Origin: an uncultured cyanobacterium
GTDB taxonomy: Bacteria; Cyanobacteriota; Cyanobacteriia; PCC-6307; Cyanobiaceae
NCBI GenBank assembly: GCA_903917565.1
Contig: CAIXBB010000045.1
Span: forward strand, 1-64,000
Direction: 5' to 3'
Length of the DNA: 64,000 nucleotides
Shown here: positions 54,716 through 64,000 of the stretch, in pieces
Position numbering within the stretch: position 1 is the first letter of the stretch
Layout of the letters: the number at the start of each line of letters is the position of its first letter
Notes under the pieces: model-generated
What the model was told of the DNA's origin: nothing
Databases searched by the model: none
The model's input: the letters and a program-made list of their open reading frames with translations, nothing else
Made by a program: the position numbers and the translations under genes

Positions 54716-55729
54716 TCAGGCGCCGCGGTGGCCGAAGACGGGGGCGATACGGACGCGCCTGGCCAGGCCCAGGGCCCGCAGGGCGCGGATGTGCTGCCAG
54801 GTGATGTCGAACTCGAACCAGCGCAGCCCGTGGCGGGCCGAGTGGGGGTAGGCGTGGTGGTTGTTGTGCCAACCCTCACCGAAGGTGAGCAGGGCCACCC
54901 ACCAGCAGTTGCGGGAGCGGTCGGGGCAGTCGAAGTTGCGATAGCCGAAGGCGTGGGTGGCGGAATTCACCAGCCAGGTGACGTGATAGACGAGCACCAG
55001 CCGCAGGGGGATGCCCCAGAGCACCAGCCCCAGGCCGCCGCCATGGACCCCCGCCCAGTTGCCGTACCAGTAGAGGGCGGCCCCCAGGGGCAGTTGCACC
55101 AGCAGGAACCAGCGATCCAGCCTGCGGTAGAAGGGATCCTTCTCCATGTCGCCGGTAAAGCGGTGGATCTCGGTGAGGGCCGGGATCTTGTGCAGCATCC
55201 ACTCGCTGTGGGCCCACCAGAGACCCCTGGCGGCGTCATGGTGATCGTTGGGCTGGTCGGAGAAGAGGTGGTGGTGCCGGTGCAGGCCGACCCATTCGAT
55301 CGGTCCGCTCTGGCAGGCCAGCGTGCCCATCAGCACCAGCAGTCGCTCCACCCAGCGGGGGGCTTCGAAGCCCCGGTGCGCCACCAGCCGGTGCAACCCC
55401 AGGGTCACCCCCAGCACCGTGACCCAGTACAGCACCACCAGCACGATCGCCCCCTGAAGGCTCCAGAAGCGGGGCAGCAGGGCGAAGACGGCCCCCACAT
55501 GGATGGCCAGCATGAAGCCGGTGGTGCCGCTCTTGAACTTGCGCTGCGTTGCCGGCAGGGGCGGCCTGGGCCGCTCCATGGCCTCCAGCAGCTGGGCCTT
55601 CTTGCGGGAGTGGGTGGGTTCCTGCCGGGGGACGCGCACTGTCTGGGCGCTCTGGCCTGAGCGGAAGGCTTCGGATCGTGCGACCAAGCGTTTCTCCGGT
55701 GGAAGGGCGGCTGTGAGCTGGGATGCCAA
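54716..55729 (-). CDS. Second acyl-lipid fatty acid desaturase (DesC paralogue)
   Basis: 337 residues if the TTG at 55729 is used; an ATG at 55579 is a shorter alternative. Histidine boxes are HRLVAH (near 113), HRHHH (near 149) and HNNHH (near 284). It is about half identical to the 52826 desaturase by eye, with matching WHNNHHAYPHSARHG and NSATHAFGY blocks. Differences in the region after the third box (CPDRSRNCWWVA) suggest different position or temperature regulation. The start overlaps the divergent 55723 gene by seven bases if TTG is right. Confidence 0.9.
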   Translation of the reverse strand: MASQLTAALPPEKRLVARSEAFRSGQSAQTVRVPRQEPTHSRKKAQLLEAMERPRPPLPATQRKFKSGTTGFMLAIHVGAVFALLPRFWSLQGAIVLVVLYWVTVLGVTLGLHRLVAHRGFEAPRWVERLLVLMGTLACQSGPIEWVGLHRHHHLFSDQPNDHHDAARGLWWAHSEWMLHKIPALTEIHRFTGDMEKDPFYRRLDRWFLLVQLPLGAALYWYGNWAGVHGGGLGLVLWGIPLRLVLVYHVTWLVNSATHAFGYRNFDCPDRSRNCWWVALLTFGEGWHNNHHAYPHSARHGLRWFEFDITWQHIRALRALGLARRVRIAPVFGHRGA

Positions 55730-57057
55730 CCGCCATCCTGACCCACGGCAGCGATGGCAGAGTGGACCCTGCTGGCCCCAGGGCTTTGGAGCAGGTTCTT
55801 CCAGGCCTGGGCGAGGCGGCCGGCCATGGGGCGATCGCCGCCGCCCTGGAGCGGCTCGCCCCGGTGGCGGCCCGCCGCACCGCTGACGTGCGGCCCCGCC
55901 TGGCCCGGGTGCTGGACGCCTTCACCGCCGAACGCCTGGGGGTGCATCACTTCGCCTCGGTCAGCGGCTACGGCCATGGCGACCTGGGCCGCCAGGTGCT
56001 GGATCGGGTCTTCGCGCGGGTGCTGCAGGCCGAAGCCGCCGCCGTGCGGCTCCAGTTCGTCAGTGGCACCCATGCCATCACCGCCGCCCTGTTCGGTGTG
56101 CTGCGGCCGGGGGACCGGCTGCTGGCACTCACCGGCCGCCCCTACGACACCCTTGAGGAGGTGATCGGGCTGCGGGGTCGGGGCCAGGGATCCCTCGCCG
56201 AGTTCGGCATCACCTATGGCGAGCTGCCCCTCACCGAGGGAGGAGAGGTGGACGAAGCGAGCCTGGAGGACGCCCTCGCCCCGCCGACCCGGATGGTGCT
56301 GATCCAGCGCAGCTGCGGCTACAGCTGGCGGCCCTCCCTGCCGGTGGCCACCATCGGCCGCCTCTGCGAACGGGTCAAGGCGCTGCGGCCGGACTGCGTC
56401 TGCTTCGTGGACAACTGCTACGGGGAGCTCGTGCAGGAGCTGGAACCCACCGCCGTGGGGGCCGACCTGATCGCCGGATCCCTGATCAAGAACCTCGGCG
56501 GGACCATCGCGCCGACGGGGGGCTATGTGGCTGGCCAGCGGGAGCTGGTGGAGATGGCCTGCTGCCGGCTCACCGCCCCGGGCATCGGCGGCGAGGGGGG
56601 CACGGGGTTTGATCTGTACCGGTTGCTGTTCCAGGGGTTGTTCCTGGCTCCCCAGATGGTGGCCGAGGCCCTGATCGGCGCCGACCTGGTGGCCGAGGTG
56701 TTCGGCGGCCTGGGCTATCCGGTGAACCCCGCCCCCGGTGCCGAGCGCAGCGACGTGATCCAGGCGGTGCGGCTCGGCCATCCCGATCGGCTCATCGCCG
56801 TCTGCCGGGCGTTCCAGCAGGCGTCTCCGGTGGGGGCCTACCTGGATCCGGTTCCGGCCCCCATGCCTGGCTACGCCAGTGATCTGGTCATGGCGGGGGG
56901 CACGTTCATCGACGGCAGCACCAGCGAGTTCTCCGCCGACGGTCCGCTGCGGGAGCCCTACGTGCTCTATGCCCAGGGCGGCACCCACCACGGCCATGTG
57001 GCCCTGGCCCTGGAGCGGGCCCTGGCGGCCCTGGCGGCCCTGCCGGAGGCAGACTGA
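55723..57057 (+). CDS. PLP-dependent methionine gamma-lyase family protein
   Basis: 444 residues. The fold type I core has VQFVSGTHAITAALFG-type and FASVSGYGHGDLGR blocks. Its PLP lysine is in AGSLIKNLGGTIAPTGGYVAG (near residue 260), with VCFVDNCYGELVQE as the preceding Asp loop. Members of this group (aluminium-resistance/YnbB-like) are annotated as methionine gamma-lyase family, but true activity is rarely tested. It leads towards gcvH-gcvP on the same strand. Confidence 0.85.
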   Translation: MPTAILTHGSDGRVDPAGPRALEQVLPGLGEAAGHGAIAAALERLAPVAARRTADVRPRLARVLDAFTAERLGVHHFASVSGYGHGDLGRQVLDRVFARVLQAEAAAVRLQFVSGTHAITAALFGVLRPGDRLLALTGRPYDTLEEVIGLRGRGQGSLAEFGITYGELPLTEGGEVDEASLEDALAPPTRMVLIQRSCGYSWRPSLPVATIGRLCERVKALRPDCVCFVDNCYGELVQELEPTAVGADLIAGSLIKNLGGTIAPTGGYVAGQRELVEMACCRLTAPGIGGEGGTGFDLYRLLFQGLFLAPQMVAEALIGADLVAEVFGGLGYPVNPAPGAERSDVIQAVRLGHPDRLIAVCRAFQQASPVGAYLDPVPAPMPGYASDLVMAGGTFIDGSTSEFSADGPLREPYVLYAQGGTHHGHVALALERALAALAALPEAD

Positions 57058-57084
57058 GGCCGCCTCCACTGCACCCCACCGGCC

Positions 57085-57474
57085 TTGGCACACTCCTTTC
57101 CCGATGACTGCCGCTATTCCGAAAGCCACGAGTACGTGCGCCCCGACGGTGACCTGGTGCGCCTCGGCATCAGTTCCTTCGCCGTGGATCAACTCGGGGA
57201 CATCGTCTTCGTCGAGTTGCCGGCGGTGGGGGCCCCGCTCGCACGCGGCACCAGCTTCGGCAGCGTCGAATCGGTCAAGGCGGTGGAGGATCTGATGGCC
57301 CCGGTGAGCGGCACGGTGGAAGCCCGTAACGAGGCCGTGCTGGCCAGCCCCGAAGAGCTCCAGAACGATCCCTACGGGGAAGGCTGGTTGCTGTTGGTGC
57401 GGCTCGGCGCGCCCGATGAGCTGGAGGCGCTGATGGATGCCGCCACCTACGCGGCCAAGGTGCAGGCCGGCTAA
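57085..57474 (+). CDS. gcvH: Glycine cleavage system H protein
   Basis: 129 residues, TTG start giving [17 protein letters not shown]. The lipoyl-lysine is in [18 protein letters not shown] (near residue 61), with [11 protein letters not shown]-type [20 protein letters not shown] before it. It carries the methylamine intermediate between the P, T and L proteins in photorespiratory glycine breakdown. It lies 37 bases before gcvP. gcvT is not in the window. Confidence 0.96.
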   Translation: MAHSFPDDCRYSESHEYVRPDGDLVRLGISSFAVDQLGDIVFVELPAVGAPLARGTSFGSVESVKAVEDLMAPVSGTVEARNEAVLASPEELQNDPYGEGWLLLVRLGAPDELEALMDAATYAAKVQAG

Positions 57475-57511
57475 ATTCCTTAGGATCCCGCCACCTCCAT
57501 CCACGACGCCC

Positions 57512-60448
57512 GTGTCCGCCTCGTTCCTGGTCCGGCATCTGGGTCCGGATCCCGAAGATCAGCTACGGATGCTGGCGGAGCTCGGCCTGGGGTCCCTCGA
57601 TCAGCTGGCGGCCGAGGTGGTTCCAGCCGACATCCTGCTGACGGCGGCCGAGGCCGAAGTCGGCCTGCCGCTCCCCTGCCAGGAGGCCCAGGCCCTGGCG
57701 GAGCTGGGGGCGCTGGCGTCCCGCAACCGGGTGCTGCGCAGCCTGATCGGCCTCGGCTACCACGGCACGGCGACGCCGGCCCTGATCCAGCGCCATGTGC
57801 TGGAAAATCCCTGCTGGTACACCGCCTACACCCCCTACCAGGCGGAGATCGCCCAGGGCCGGTTGGAGGCCCTGCTCAATTTCCAGACCCTGGTCAGCGA
57901 ACTGACGGGGCTGCCCATCGCCAACGCTTCGCTGCTTGATGAGGCCACCGCCGCCGCGGAAGCGATGGCCATGGCGGCGGCGGTCACGCCCCGGCACGGG
58001 GCACGCCGTTTCCTGGTCGATCGGGCCGTCTTCCCCCAGACCCTCGCCGTGCTCCAGACCAGGGCCGAACCCCTGGGGATCGTCATCGAAACGTTCGAGG
58101 CCGAAGCCGTCAGCTCCCTTGCTGACGGGGTGCTGGGCGACGACGTCTTCGGCCTGCTGCTCCAGCTTCCCGGCGTTGAGGGCCGGCTCTGGGATCCCTC
58201 GCCGCTGCTGGCGGCGGCCCGCGCCTGCGCCGTGATCAGCACGGTGGCGGTGGATCCCCTGGCCCAGGCGCTCCTGGCCCCGATCGGGGATCTCGGCGCC
58301 GACATCGCCGTCGGCAGCCTGCAGCGCTATGGGGTGCCGATGGGGTTCGGGGGACCCCACGCGGCCTTCTTCGCCACCCGGGAGGACTTCAAGCGCCAGA
58401 TCCCCGGCCGCCTGGTGGGGCAGTCGAAGGATGCGGAGGGCAACCCGGCGCTGCGGCTGGCCCTCCAGACCCGGGAACAGCACATCCGTCGTGACAAGGC
58501 CACCAGCAACATCTGCACGGCCCAGGTGCTGCTTGCCGTGATGGCGAGCTTCTATGCCGTGCACCACGGCCCCGATGGCCTCGAAGCGATCGCCCGTCGC
58601 CTTCTGGTGCTGCGTCAGGGGCTGGTGCTGGGGCTGGCGGCCCTGGGGCTGGCGGCCGATCCGGGGGCGGCCTTCGACACCGTGGTGGTGCGCATCGCCG
58701 CCGCGCCCAGCCTGCGGCAGCGGGCCATGGCCGCCGGCTTCAACCTCCGCTGCGGGACCCGTGGCGACGACGGCGAGGCGGCCCTGGCCATCAGCCTCGA
58801 CGAACTCTCCACGCCCGAGGAAGTGGCCGCCCTGCTGGGGGCCCTGGCCTCCGACCCCGCCGCCGCCGCTGCAGCGGGCACCGCCCTCCAGGCCGGCCTG
58901 ATCGCCCTGGAGGCCAAGCCGCTCCCGGAGCTGCTCGGCGGGGTGCCCCTGCGGGAACGGCCCTGGCTGTGCCAGGAGGTGTTTCAGCGCCACCGCAGCG
59001 AGACGGAACTGCTGCGCTACATCCAGCGTCTGGTGAGCAAGGATCTGTCGCTCGTCCACGGCATGATCCCCCTGGGCAGCTGCACCATGAAGCTCAATGC
59101 CGCCGCCGAACTGGCGCCGGTGAGCTGGCCGGCCTTTGCCCAGATGCATCCCTTCGCCCCCGCCGACCAGACCGGGGGCTACGCCGCCCTGGTGGCGGAT
59201 CTGGAGGCCTGGCTGGGGGCCATCACCGGCTTTGCGGGGGTGTCCCTGCAGCCGAATGCCGGCTCCCAGGGGGAGTACGCCGGCCTGATGGTGATCCGGG
59301 CCTGGCACCGCAGCCGGGGGGAGGGCCACCGCCAGGTGTGCCTGATCCCCACCAGCGCCCACGGCACCAATCCCGCCAGCGCCGTGATGGCGGGCATGCG
59401 GGTGGTGGCGGTGGCCTGCGACGCCCAGGGCAACATCGACATCGACGACCTGGAGGCCAAGGCCGCCGCCCACGCCGCCGACCTGGCCGCCCTGATGGTC
59501 ACCTATCCCTCCACCCACGGCGTGTTCGAAACGGGCATCCGCCGCATCTGCCAGATCGTGCACGACCACGGCGGCCAGGTGTATCTGGATGGCGCCAACC
59601 TCAACGCCCAGGTGGGCCTCTGCAAACCGGGGCTGTATGGGGCCGACGTCTGCCACCTCAACCTCCACAAGACGTTCTGCATCCCCCACGGGGGCGGCGG
59701 CCCCGGGGTGGGGCCGATCGGTGTGGCGGCCCACCTGGTGCCCTTTCTGCCCTCCCATCCCCTGGCTGCCGCCGCAGGCCGCCAGGCCATCGGCCCGGTG
59801 TCGGCGGCTCCCTTCGGCAGTGCCGGGATCCTGCCGATCAGCTGGATGTACATCCGGATGATGGGGGGGTCGGGCCTGCGCACCGCCAGCCAGGTGGCCC
59901 TGCTGACGGCCAACCTGATCGCCGAGCGTCTCGAGCCCCACTTCCCGGTGCTCTACCGGGGCCGCGGCGGCCGGGTGGCCCATGAGTGCATCCTCGATCT
60001 GCGGCCCCTCAAGCGCAGCTGTGGCCTGGAGGTGGACGATCTGGCCAAGCGGTTGATGGACTACGGCTTCCACGCCCCCACCGTCAGCTGGCCCGTGGCC
60101 GGCACGGTGATGGTGGAGCCCACCGAGAGCGAGTCGCTGCAGGAGATCGATCGCTTCTGTGCGGCGATGGAGGGGATCCGCCGGGAGGCCTGGGCCATCG
60201 AGAGCGGGGTTGCCGACCCCCTCGACAACCCGCTCAAGCGGGCCCCCCACACCCTGGCGGCGGTCACCGCCGACAGCTGGGAGCGGGCCTACAGCCGCAG
60301 CGAGGCCGCCTTCCCCGCCGGGGAGGGTCAGAGGCAGGCCAAATTCTGGCCGGCGGTCGCCCGCATCGACAATGCCTTCGGTGATCGGAACCTTGTCTGC
60401 ACCTGCCCGAGCGTCGAGGAAGTGGCAATCCCCGAACTGGCCGCCTGA
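57512..60448 (+). CDS. gcvP: Glycine dehydrogenase (decarboxylating), P protein
   Basis: 978 residues from a GTG start ([17 protein letters not shown]). The N-terminal half has [20 protein letters not shown]. The C-terminal half has the PLP lysine in [18 protein letters not shown] (near 725) and the glycine-binding [14 protein letters not shown]. It decarboxylates glycine and passes the aminomethyl group to GcvH. Full length. The gcvH-gcvP pair serves photorespiration and one-carbon supply. Confidence 0.97.
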   Translation: MSASFLVRHLGPDPEDQLRMLAELGLGSLDQLAAEVVPADILLTAAEAEVGLPLPCQEAQALAELGALASRNRVLRSLIGLGYHGTATPALIQRHVLENPCWYTAYTPYQAEIAQGRLEALLNFQTLVSELTGLPIANASLLDEATAAAEAMAMAAAVTPRHGARRFLVDRAVFPQTLAVLQTRAEPLGIVIETFEAEAVSSLADGVLGDDVFGLLLQLPGVEGRLWDPSPLLAAARACAVISTVAVDPLAQALLAPIGDLGADIAVGSLQRYGVPMGFGGPHAAFFATREDFKRQIPGRLVGQSKDAEGNPALRLALQTREQHIRRDKATSNICTAQVLLAVMASFYAVHHGPDGLEAIARRLLVLRQGLVLGLAALGLAADPGAAFDTVVVRIAAAPSLRQRAMAAGFNLRCGTRGDDGEAALAISLDELSTPEEVAALLGALASDPAAAAAAGTALQAGLIALEAKPLPELLGGVPLRERPWLCQEVFQRHRSETELLRYIQRLVSKDLSLVHGMIPLGSCTMKLNAAAELAPVSWPAFAQMHPFAPADQTGGYAALVADLEAWLGAITGFAGVSLQPNAGSQGEYAGLMVIRAWHRSRGEGHRQVCLIPTSAHGTNPASAVMAGMRVVAVACDAQGNIDIDDLEAKAAAHAADLAALMVTYPSTHGVFETGIRRICQIVHDHGGQVYLDGANLNAQVGLCKPGLYGADVCHLNLHKTFCIPHGGGGPGVGPIGVAAHLVPFLPSHPLAAAAGRQAIGPVSAAPFGSAGILPISWMYIRMMGGSGLRTASQVALLTANLIAERLEPHFPVLYRGRGGRVAHECILDLRPLKRSCGLEVDDLAKRLMDYGFHAPTVSWPVAGTVMVEPTESESLQEIDRFCAAMEGIRREAWAIESGVADPLDNPLKRAPHTLAAVTADSWERAYSRSEAAFPAGEGQRQAKFWPAVARIDNAFGDRNLVCTCPSVEEVAIPELAA

Positions 60449-60543
60449 GTGTTCGAGCGGTACCTTTTCCCCCCGGCATGGCGCATCATTGCTGTGCCAT
60501 CCCCTCTGGGGAACCGGCAACCGCCTTTCATTACATGGGGACC

Positions 60544-60759
60544 ATGAACGGCAACGACAATTCAGGCGATGGGCCGGGCCTTGGCGCCCTTTTGCCGGAA
60601 GCCAGCCAGCGGGTGGAGGGAACCAACGTGGTCCGGGTGCCCTTCGGGGTGCGCCGGGCCCGGCTGCGCCGTCCCGAGCGTCCCAACCACTGGGCCACCC
60701 TTGTCCTGCCATTCCAGGCGGGCGGTGGAGGCACGCCCACGCCCCCCCAAGCGGCCTAG
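60544..60759 (+). CDS. Small conserved cyanobacterial protein after gcvP
   Basis: 71 residues (an ATG at 60535 is also possible). The core VVRVPFGVRRARLRRPERPNHWA is conserved-looking, with a basic, proline-rich patch and a trailing alanine tail. Similar short proteins occur downstream of gcvP in picocyanobacteria (from memory). No membrane or metal motif. Function unknown. It ends ten bases from the flv1 stop on the opposite strand. Confidence 0.6.
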   Translation: MNGNDNSGDGPGLGALLPEASQRVEGTNVVRVPFGVRRARLRRPERPNHWATLVLPFQAGGGGTPTPPQAA

Positions 60760-60768
60760 GCCAGCGGC

Positions 60769-62586
60769 TCAGTAGGCTGCCCCGCTGCGCCGCTGGTGAA
60801 CGGCGGTCGTGGCGGCTGGATCCAGCAGGTCGCCGTGGAGGGCCTCGGCGTAGAGCAGCCAGTGGTCGCCGCATTCCATCCGTTGGCTGACGCGGGCCTC
60901 AAGCCAGGCCAGGGCTTCCGGCAGAAGGGGTTGTCCGCTTGGGGTGGTGTCCAGATCCAGGCCCGCCAGACGATCGGCACCCGGGGGGAAGGGCTGCAGG
61001 AACCGCTTCATCGGGCCGCCTTCCCGCCCGGCCGCCAGCACGTTGAGGGTGAAGGTGTCACCCACGTGCAGAAGGCTCTCCATCGCCCGGTCCTTGGCCA
61101 CGGCCACGGTGAAGCCGGGGGGACTGAAGCTGGCCTGGCTGACCCAGCTGGCCACCATCGCGCCGCCGATGGCGTCGGCACCGTCCCCCTTGCGGGCCAA
61201 CACCACGCATAGGGCACCCACCACCCGGCCGAGGGCCTGGATCGCCGGGTTGGTGCGGCTCTCACTCAGGCCTCCGCCGGTGCTGCGCCGCTGGGTCTGG
61301 CGATGCTGGTTGCGCAGCCCGCGGCCAAGAGCGGTGCCGGTTTCCTCCAGAGTGCGCAGCGTGGCCAGATCGGGGCTGAACTTCACCCGGATCGGATCGA
61401 AGGCGAACTGGAAGCCGCCGTCGCGGAGCTTGCTTTCGAGCAGGTCGATGGCCTCACCGCTCCAGCCGAAACTGCCGAACACCCCCACCGGCTTGGCCCG
61501 GTCGCCTTCGGCCAGCACGGTGCCAAGGGCCGAAACGATCGGTGTTGGCGCATGGCCACCGAGGGTGGGGGAGCCGATCAGCAGGGCGTCGCAGGAGTGG
61601 ATCGCCTCCACGAGCTGGTCCGTCGGCGCGAATTCGCAGTTGATGCTTTCGACCCGCACCCCACTGCGGGCCACCCCCTGGGAGAGGGCGTCGGCGATGG
61701 CCGCAGTGTTGCCGTAGGCGCTGGCGTAGAGCAGCGCCACTGAAAGGCTGGCACGCTCCTGGCTCTCCCCCCAGCGCCGGTAGTCGGCCAGCAGGCTCCG
61801 CCAGCTCTGGGCGATGGCAGGTCCGTGGCCCGGGGCGATGGTGCGGATCGCCATCGCGTCGAGGCGGTCCACCACCGTCTCCACCTGGCGCGCCATGGGC
61901 GCCATCAGGCAGTCGAAGAAGTAACGGCGGTCCTCCTCGGTGCTGCTGCGATTCGCTTCGGCGAAGTCCTCGGTGCAGAGGTGGGCGGCAAAGAACTTGC
62001 CGCTCATCAGCAGACCGCTGGTGGCCTCGAAGGCCATCAGGCCGCCGGGCCAGCGGGGGGTGGGGGTGGGAATCAGGGTGAGCACATGGCCGCTGGAGAG
62101 GCTGCGGCTGGTTTCCTGCTTGACCACTTCGATGGTCGGCAGGGGGATGGAGTCGATAGGGGTTTCGACGGTGCCCGGGGGGGCGGGCCGCTGGCGGTTC
62201 CAGAGTTCGGCCAGCACCTGGGCCCCTGGATTGGAAGCCACCAGCACCGTGGCGGGCCAGCCGGCGGCGAGCTCCCTGAGCAGGGCCACCCGGTTGGGGT
62301 TGACGTGGCCCACCACCACTTTCAGGGGGGCGTCGGTCGGCACCAGCAGGGCCAGCTGCTCCAGAAAGGGGGCGGCGAAGGAGGCCCCCGGCGGATGCAC
62401 CAGCACGGGGGCGCCACCGGATGTGCCTTGCTGGAAGAGAAAGCTGTTGGCTGTGGTGCCCCGCTCGAGCCCGTATTCCACCTCGAAGCGAAGCCGCCTG
62501 GGGCTGAGGCCGCGCAGGCAGACGAGGCCGGGTTCGACCGGCAGGGTGATCACGCGCCGATCGGTCGCGGCAGGAGTGGACGTCAT
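60769..62586 (-). CDS. flv1: Flavodiiron protein, Flv1-type (diflavin)
   Basis: 605 residues: a beta-lactamase-like diiron domain (about 1-260), flavodoxin-like domain (about 277-415) and C-terminal flavin reductase (about 450-600). Metal ligands are largely replaced. The HxExDH loop reads GHVNPNR, the next His site reads PRWPG and the Asp site LLMSGKF; only the late GHGP is kept. Loss of ligands is known for Flv1, which works as a heterodimer with Flv3 to reduce O2 with photosystem I electrons. Its ATG shares one base with the flv3 stop (TGATG), so both are made together. Confidence 0.92.
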   Translation of the reverse strand: MTSTPAATDRRVITLPVEPGLVCLRGLSPRRLRFEVEYGLERGTTANSFLFQQGTSGGAPVLVHPPGASFAAPFLEQLALLVPTDAPLKVVVGHVNPNRVALLRELAAGWPATVLVASNPGAQVLAELWNRQRPAPPGTVETPIDSIPLPTIEVVKQETSRSLSSGHVLTLIPTPTPRWPGGLMAFEATSGLLMSGKFFAAHLCTEDFAEANRSSTEEDRRYFFDCLMAPMARQVETVVDRLDAMAIRTIAPGHGPAIAQSWRSLLADYRRWGESQERASLSVALLYASAYGNTAAIADALSQGVARSGVRVESINCEFAPTDQLVEAIHSCDALLIGSPTLGGHAPTPIVSALGTVLAEGDRAKPVGVFGSFGWSGEAIDLLESKLRDGGFQFAFDPIRVKFSPDLATLRTLEETGTALGRGLRNQHRQTQRRSTGGGLSESRTNPAIQALGRVVGALCVVLARKGDGADAIGGAMVASWVSQASFSPPGFTVAVAKDRAMESLLHVGDTFTLNVLAAGREGGPMKRFLQPFPPGADRLAGLDLDTTPSGQPLLPEALAWLEARVSQRMECGDHWLLYAEALHGDLLDPAATTAVHQRRSGAAY

Positions 62587-64000
62587 CAGTAGTGGTTACC
62601 CACTTTGCGGTGGTGCACGGCCGTGGCGGCGGTGGTGTCGGCCACGTTGCCCTCTTCCACCACCGCATAGATGATCCAGTGGTCGGGCCCCTCCATGCGC
62701 TGGGTCACGCGGCAGCCCAGGTAGGCCAGGGCATCCCCCAGCACAGGGCCGGCGGCGGCAACGCCCTCGAGGATGGCCACGCCGGCGAACCGGTTGGCCC
62801 CGGGCGGGAAGCGGCGCAGGAAATGGCGCAGCAGGGGCTGGTGGTTGTCCTCCCGCAGGACATTGAGCACGAAACGGTCGTCCACCTGCATCAGGGCCTC
62901 GATGGCCCGGTCCTTGGCGACCGCCACCGTGAGCCCCGGTGGGTCGAAGCTCGCCTGGCTCACCCAGCTGGCCACCATGGCGCTGCTGCGGCTGCCGGCC
63001 TCGTCGTCCTGGCGGGCCGTGACGATGTAGAGGCCGCCGCTGAGACGCCCCAGGGCCTTGTCCAGGTCGCCATCGATGGCCTTCATGGCGGCGATGGTCT
63101 TCTCCTTGGTGAGCAACTGGCCCAGGTCGGTGCCGGCCTCCTCGCAGCGCTGGTAGTCGGCGCCGCTGGGCACCTGGCGGATGCGCAGGGGCTCGAAGGC
63201 CCACTTCTGGCCAAGGTTGCGGAGCTGGCTGGCCAGGGTGTCGATCGGCTCGTCGTTGCCGCCGAAGGCGTCGTAGCACCCCACCCATTGCTTGGGCTTG
63301 AGGGCCGCCAGCAGGGTGCCGATGGCCGTCTGCAGGTCGGCATCGGGGGAGGCAGGCCAGGTGGGGACCACCACGGCGCTGGCCTCACCGATCAGGGCGG
63401 CCAGTTCCTGGGCATCGGTGGCGCGCAGGTCGACGAGCTGCACCTGACCGGTGGCCTTGTCCACGCCCCGGGCGATGGCCTGGCTGAGCCGGTCGCAGAA
63501 GCCGTACTGGCTGAGGTAACAGACGGCCGCGTAGGTCTCGCCGGCGCTGCGCTGGCTGCTCCAGTCGTGGTAGTCACCCAGCCAGAGGGGCAGGTGCTCC
63601 CGCAGCAGGGGGCCGTGGCCCACGGCGATCGTGGTGATCTCCGGCAACCCCTCCATGCGTTTGAGCGCCTGGAGCACGCTGCGGGCGTTGGGGGCCATCA
63701 GGCAGTCGAAGTAGAAGCGGAAGTCCGGGGCGATGGCGCCCGGATCGACATCGAACAGGTCGTCGGAGCAGAAGTGGAGGCCGAAGGCGTCGCAGGTGTA
63801 GAGGATGCCGGTGCCGTGGTCGAAGGAGAAGTTCGTATCGGGCCAGTGCAGGTTGGGGGCGCTGAGGAAGCTGAAGCGATGGGCCACACCGCTGGCCTGG
63901 TTGACGCCCAGGTCCAGTTCGTCGCCGCTCTTGACCGCCCGGCTGCGGAAGGGGCGGTGCACCTGGTCCTGAAGGAACTGGATGGCCACCTTGGAGCCGA
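62586..64000 (-). CDS. flv3: Flavodiiron protein, Flv3-type (N-terminus beyond window)
   Basis: About 471 codons are visible and the frame runs off the right edge. Retained diiron ligands are NLHWPDTNFSFD (His), YTCDAFGLH (Asp) and VGHGPLL (His). A flavodoxin domain and flavin reductase domain (AMVASWVSQASFDPPGLTV) follow. The first metal loop lies outside the window. With Flv1 it carries out Mehler-like reduction of O2 to water, protecting photosystem I under fluctuating light. It precedes flv1 in one operon. Confidence 0.93.
   Translation of the reverse strand, partial: GSKVAIQFLQDQVHRPFRSRAVKSGDELDLGVNQASGVAHRFSFLSAPNLHWPDTNFSFDHGTGILYTCDAFGLHFCSDDLFDVDPGAIAPDFRFYFDCLMAPNARSVLQALKRMEGLPEITTIAVGHGPLLREHLPLWLGDYHDWSSQRSAGETYAAVCYLSQYGFCDRLSQAIARGVDKATGQVQLVDLRATDAQELAALIGEASAVVVPTWPASPDADLQTAIGTLLAALKPKQWVGCYDAFGGNDEPIDTLASQLRNLGQKWAFEPLRIRQVPSGADYQRCEEAGTDLGQLLTKEKTIAAMKAIDGDLDKALGRLSGGLYIVTARQDDEAGSRSSAMVASWVSQASFDPPGLTVAVAKDRAIEALMQVDDRFVLNVLREDNHQPLLRHFLRRFPPGANRFAGVAILEGVAAAGPVLGDALAYLGCRVTQRMEGPDHWIIYAVVEEGNVADTTAATAVHHRKVGNHY

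Noticed and set aside
57059-57084. Glycine riboswitch before gcvH
   Set aside because: Only about 27 bases separate the PLP-enzyme stop from the gcvH start, too short for a riboswitch.
57563-60874. 1103-codon minus-strand frame opposite gcvP
   Set aside because: Opposite strand is full-length GcvP with all motifs; composition of the antisense frame is not protein-like.

Overview
The window looks like a GC-rich cyanobacterial chromosome, most likely a picocyanobacterium of the Cyanobium/Synechococcus group (inference from gene content, not a database match). The evidence is an flv3-flv1 pair for oxygen photoreduction, a cyAbrB regulator, a DUF98-type chorismate lyase, two acyl-lipid desaturases, a tripartite-export-type cellulose synthase operon, and copies of the HIP1 palindrome GCGATCGC (seen at 5754, 13247, 32025, 55831 and 58586). 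No tRNA, rRNA or CRISPR array was found.

Region 1-17.6 kb: an IS3-family element at the left edge cuts off a membrane-anchored 2Fe-2S flavin reductase. Next come a translationally coupled cluster (EamA permease, ECF sigma factor, double-cupin protein), an orphan zinc/manganese-type ABC permease, cyAbrB, a lipoprotein-MscS pair, a 2OG-Fe(II) oxygenase, an acyltransferase, a Coq4-like gene broken by an in-frame TAA, valS and a VapBC toxin-antitoxin pair.

Region 17.6-31 kb is an envelope and secretion block. It holds a MACPF-like/jacalin-like protein, a VTT membrane protein, a zinc-finger methyltransferase, a type I export operon (PPIase, cyclic-nucleotide-domain ABC exporter with an apparent frameshift in a C9 run, HlyD) and a polysaccharide operon (GH10 hydrolase, HlyD-like adaptor, BcsA-like synthase with PilZ domain).

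Region 31-40.4 kb is housekeeping: ligA, a SprT-like protease, small conserved cyanobacterial proteins, chorismate lyase, mnmG and an isochorismatase-fold protein.

Region 40.4-50.8 kb is the accessory island. After a sterol-desaturase-family gene and a decayed IS5-type transposase comes a relatively AT-rich stretch with a promoter and leader hairpin, then three plus-strand genes: a free-standing carrier protein, a degenerate P450-like protein, and a 2413-residue NRPS (C-A-T-C-A-T-TE). Its two adenylation domains share a proline-like pocket. This looks like a small, self-contained peptide pathway lying between mnmG and dnaB.

Region 50.8-64 kb returns to core genes: dnaB (no intein), rplI and desC on the minus strand, an HTH-like gene and a second desaturase, a methionine-gamma-lyase-family PLP enzyme, gcvH-gcvP, a small conserved protein, and flv3-flv1, with flv3 running off the right edge.
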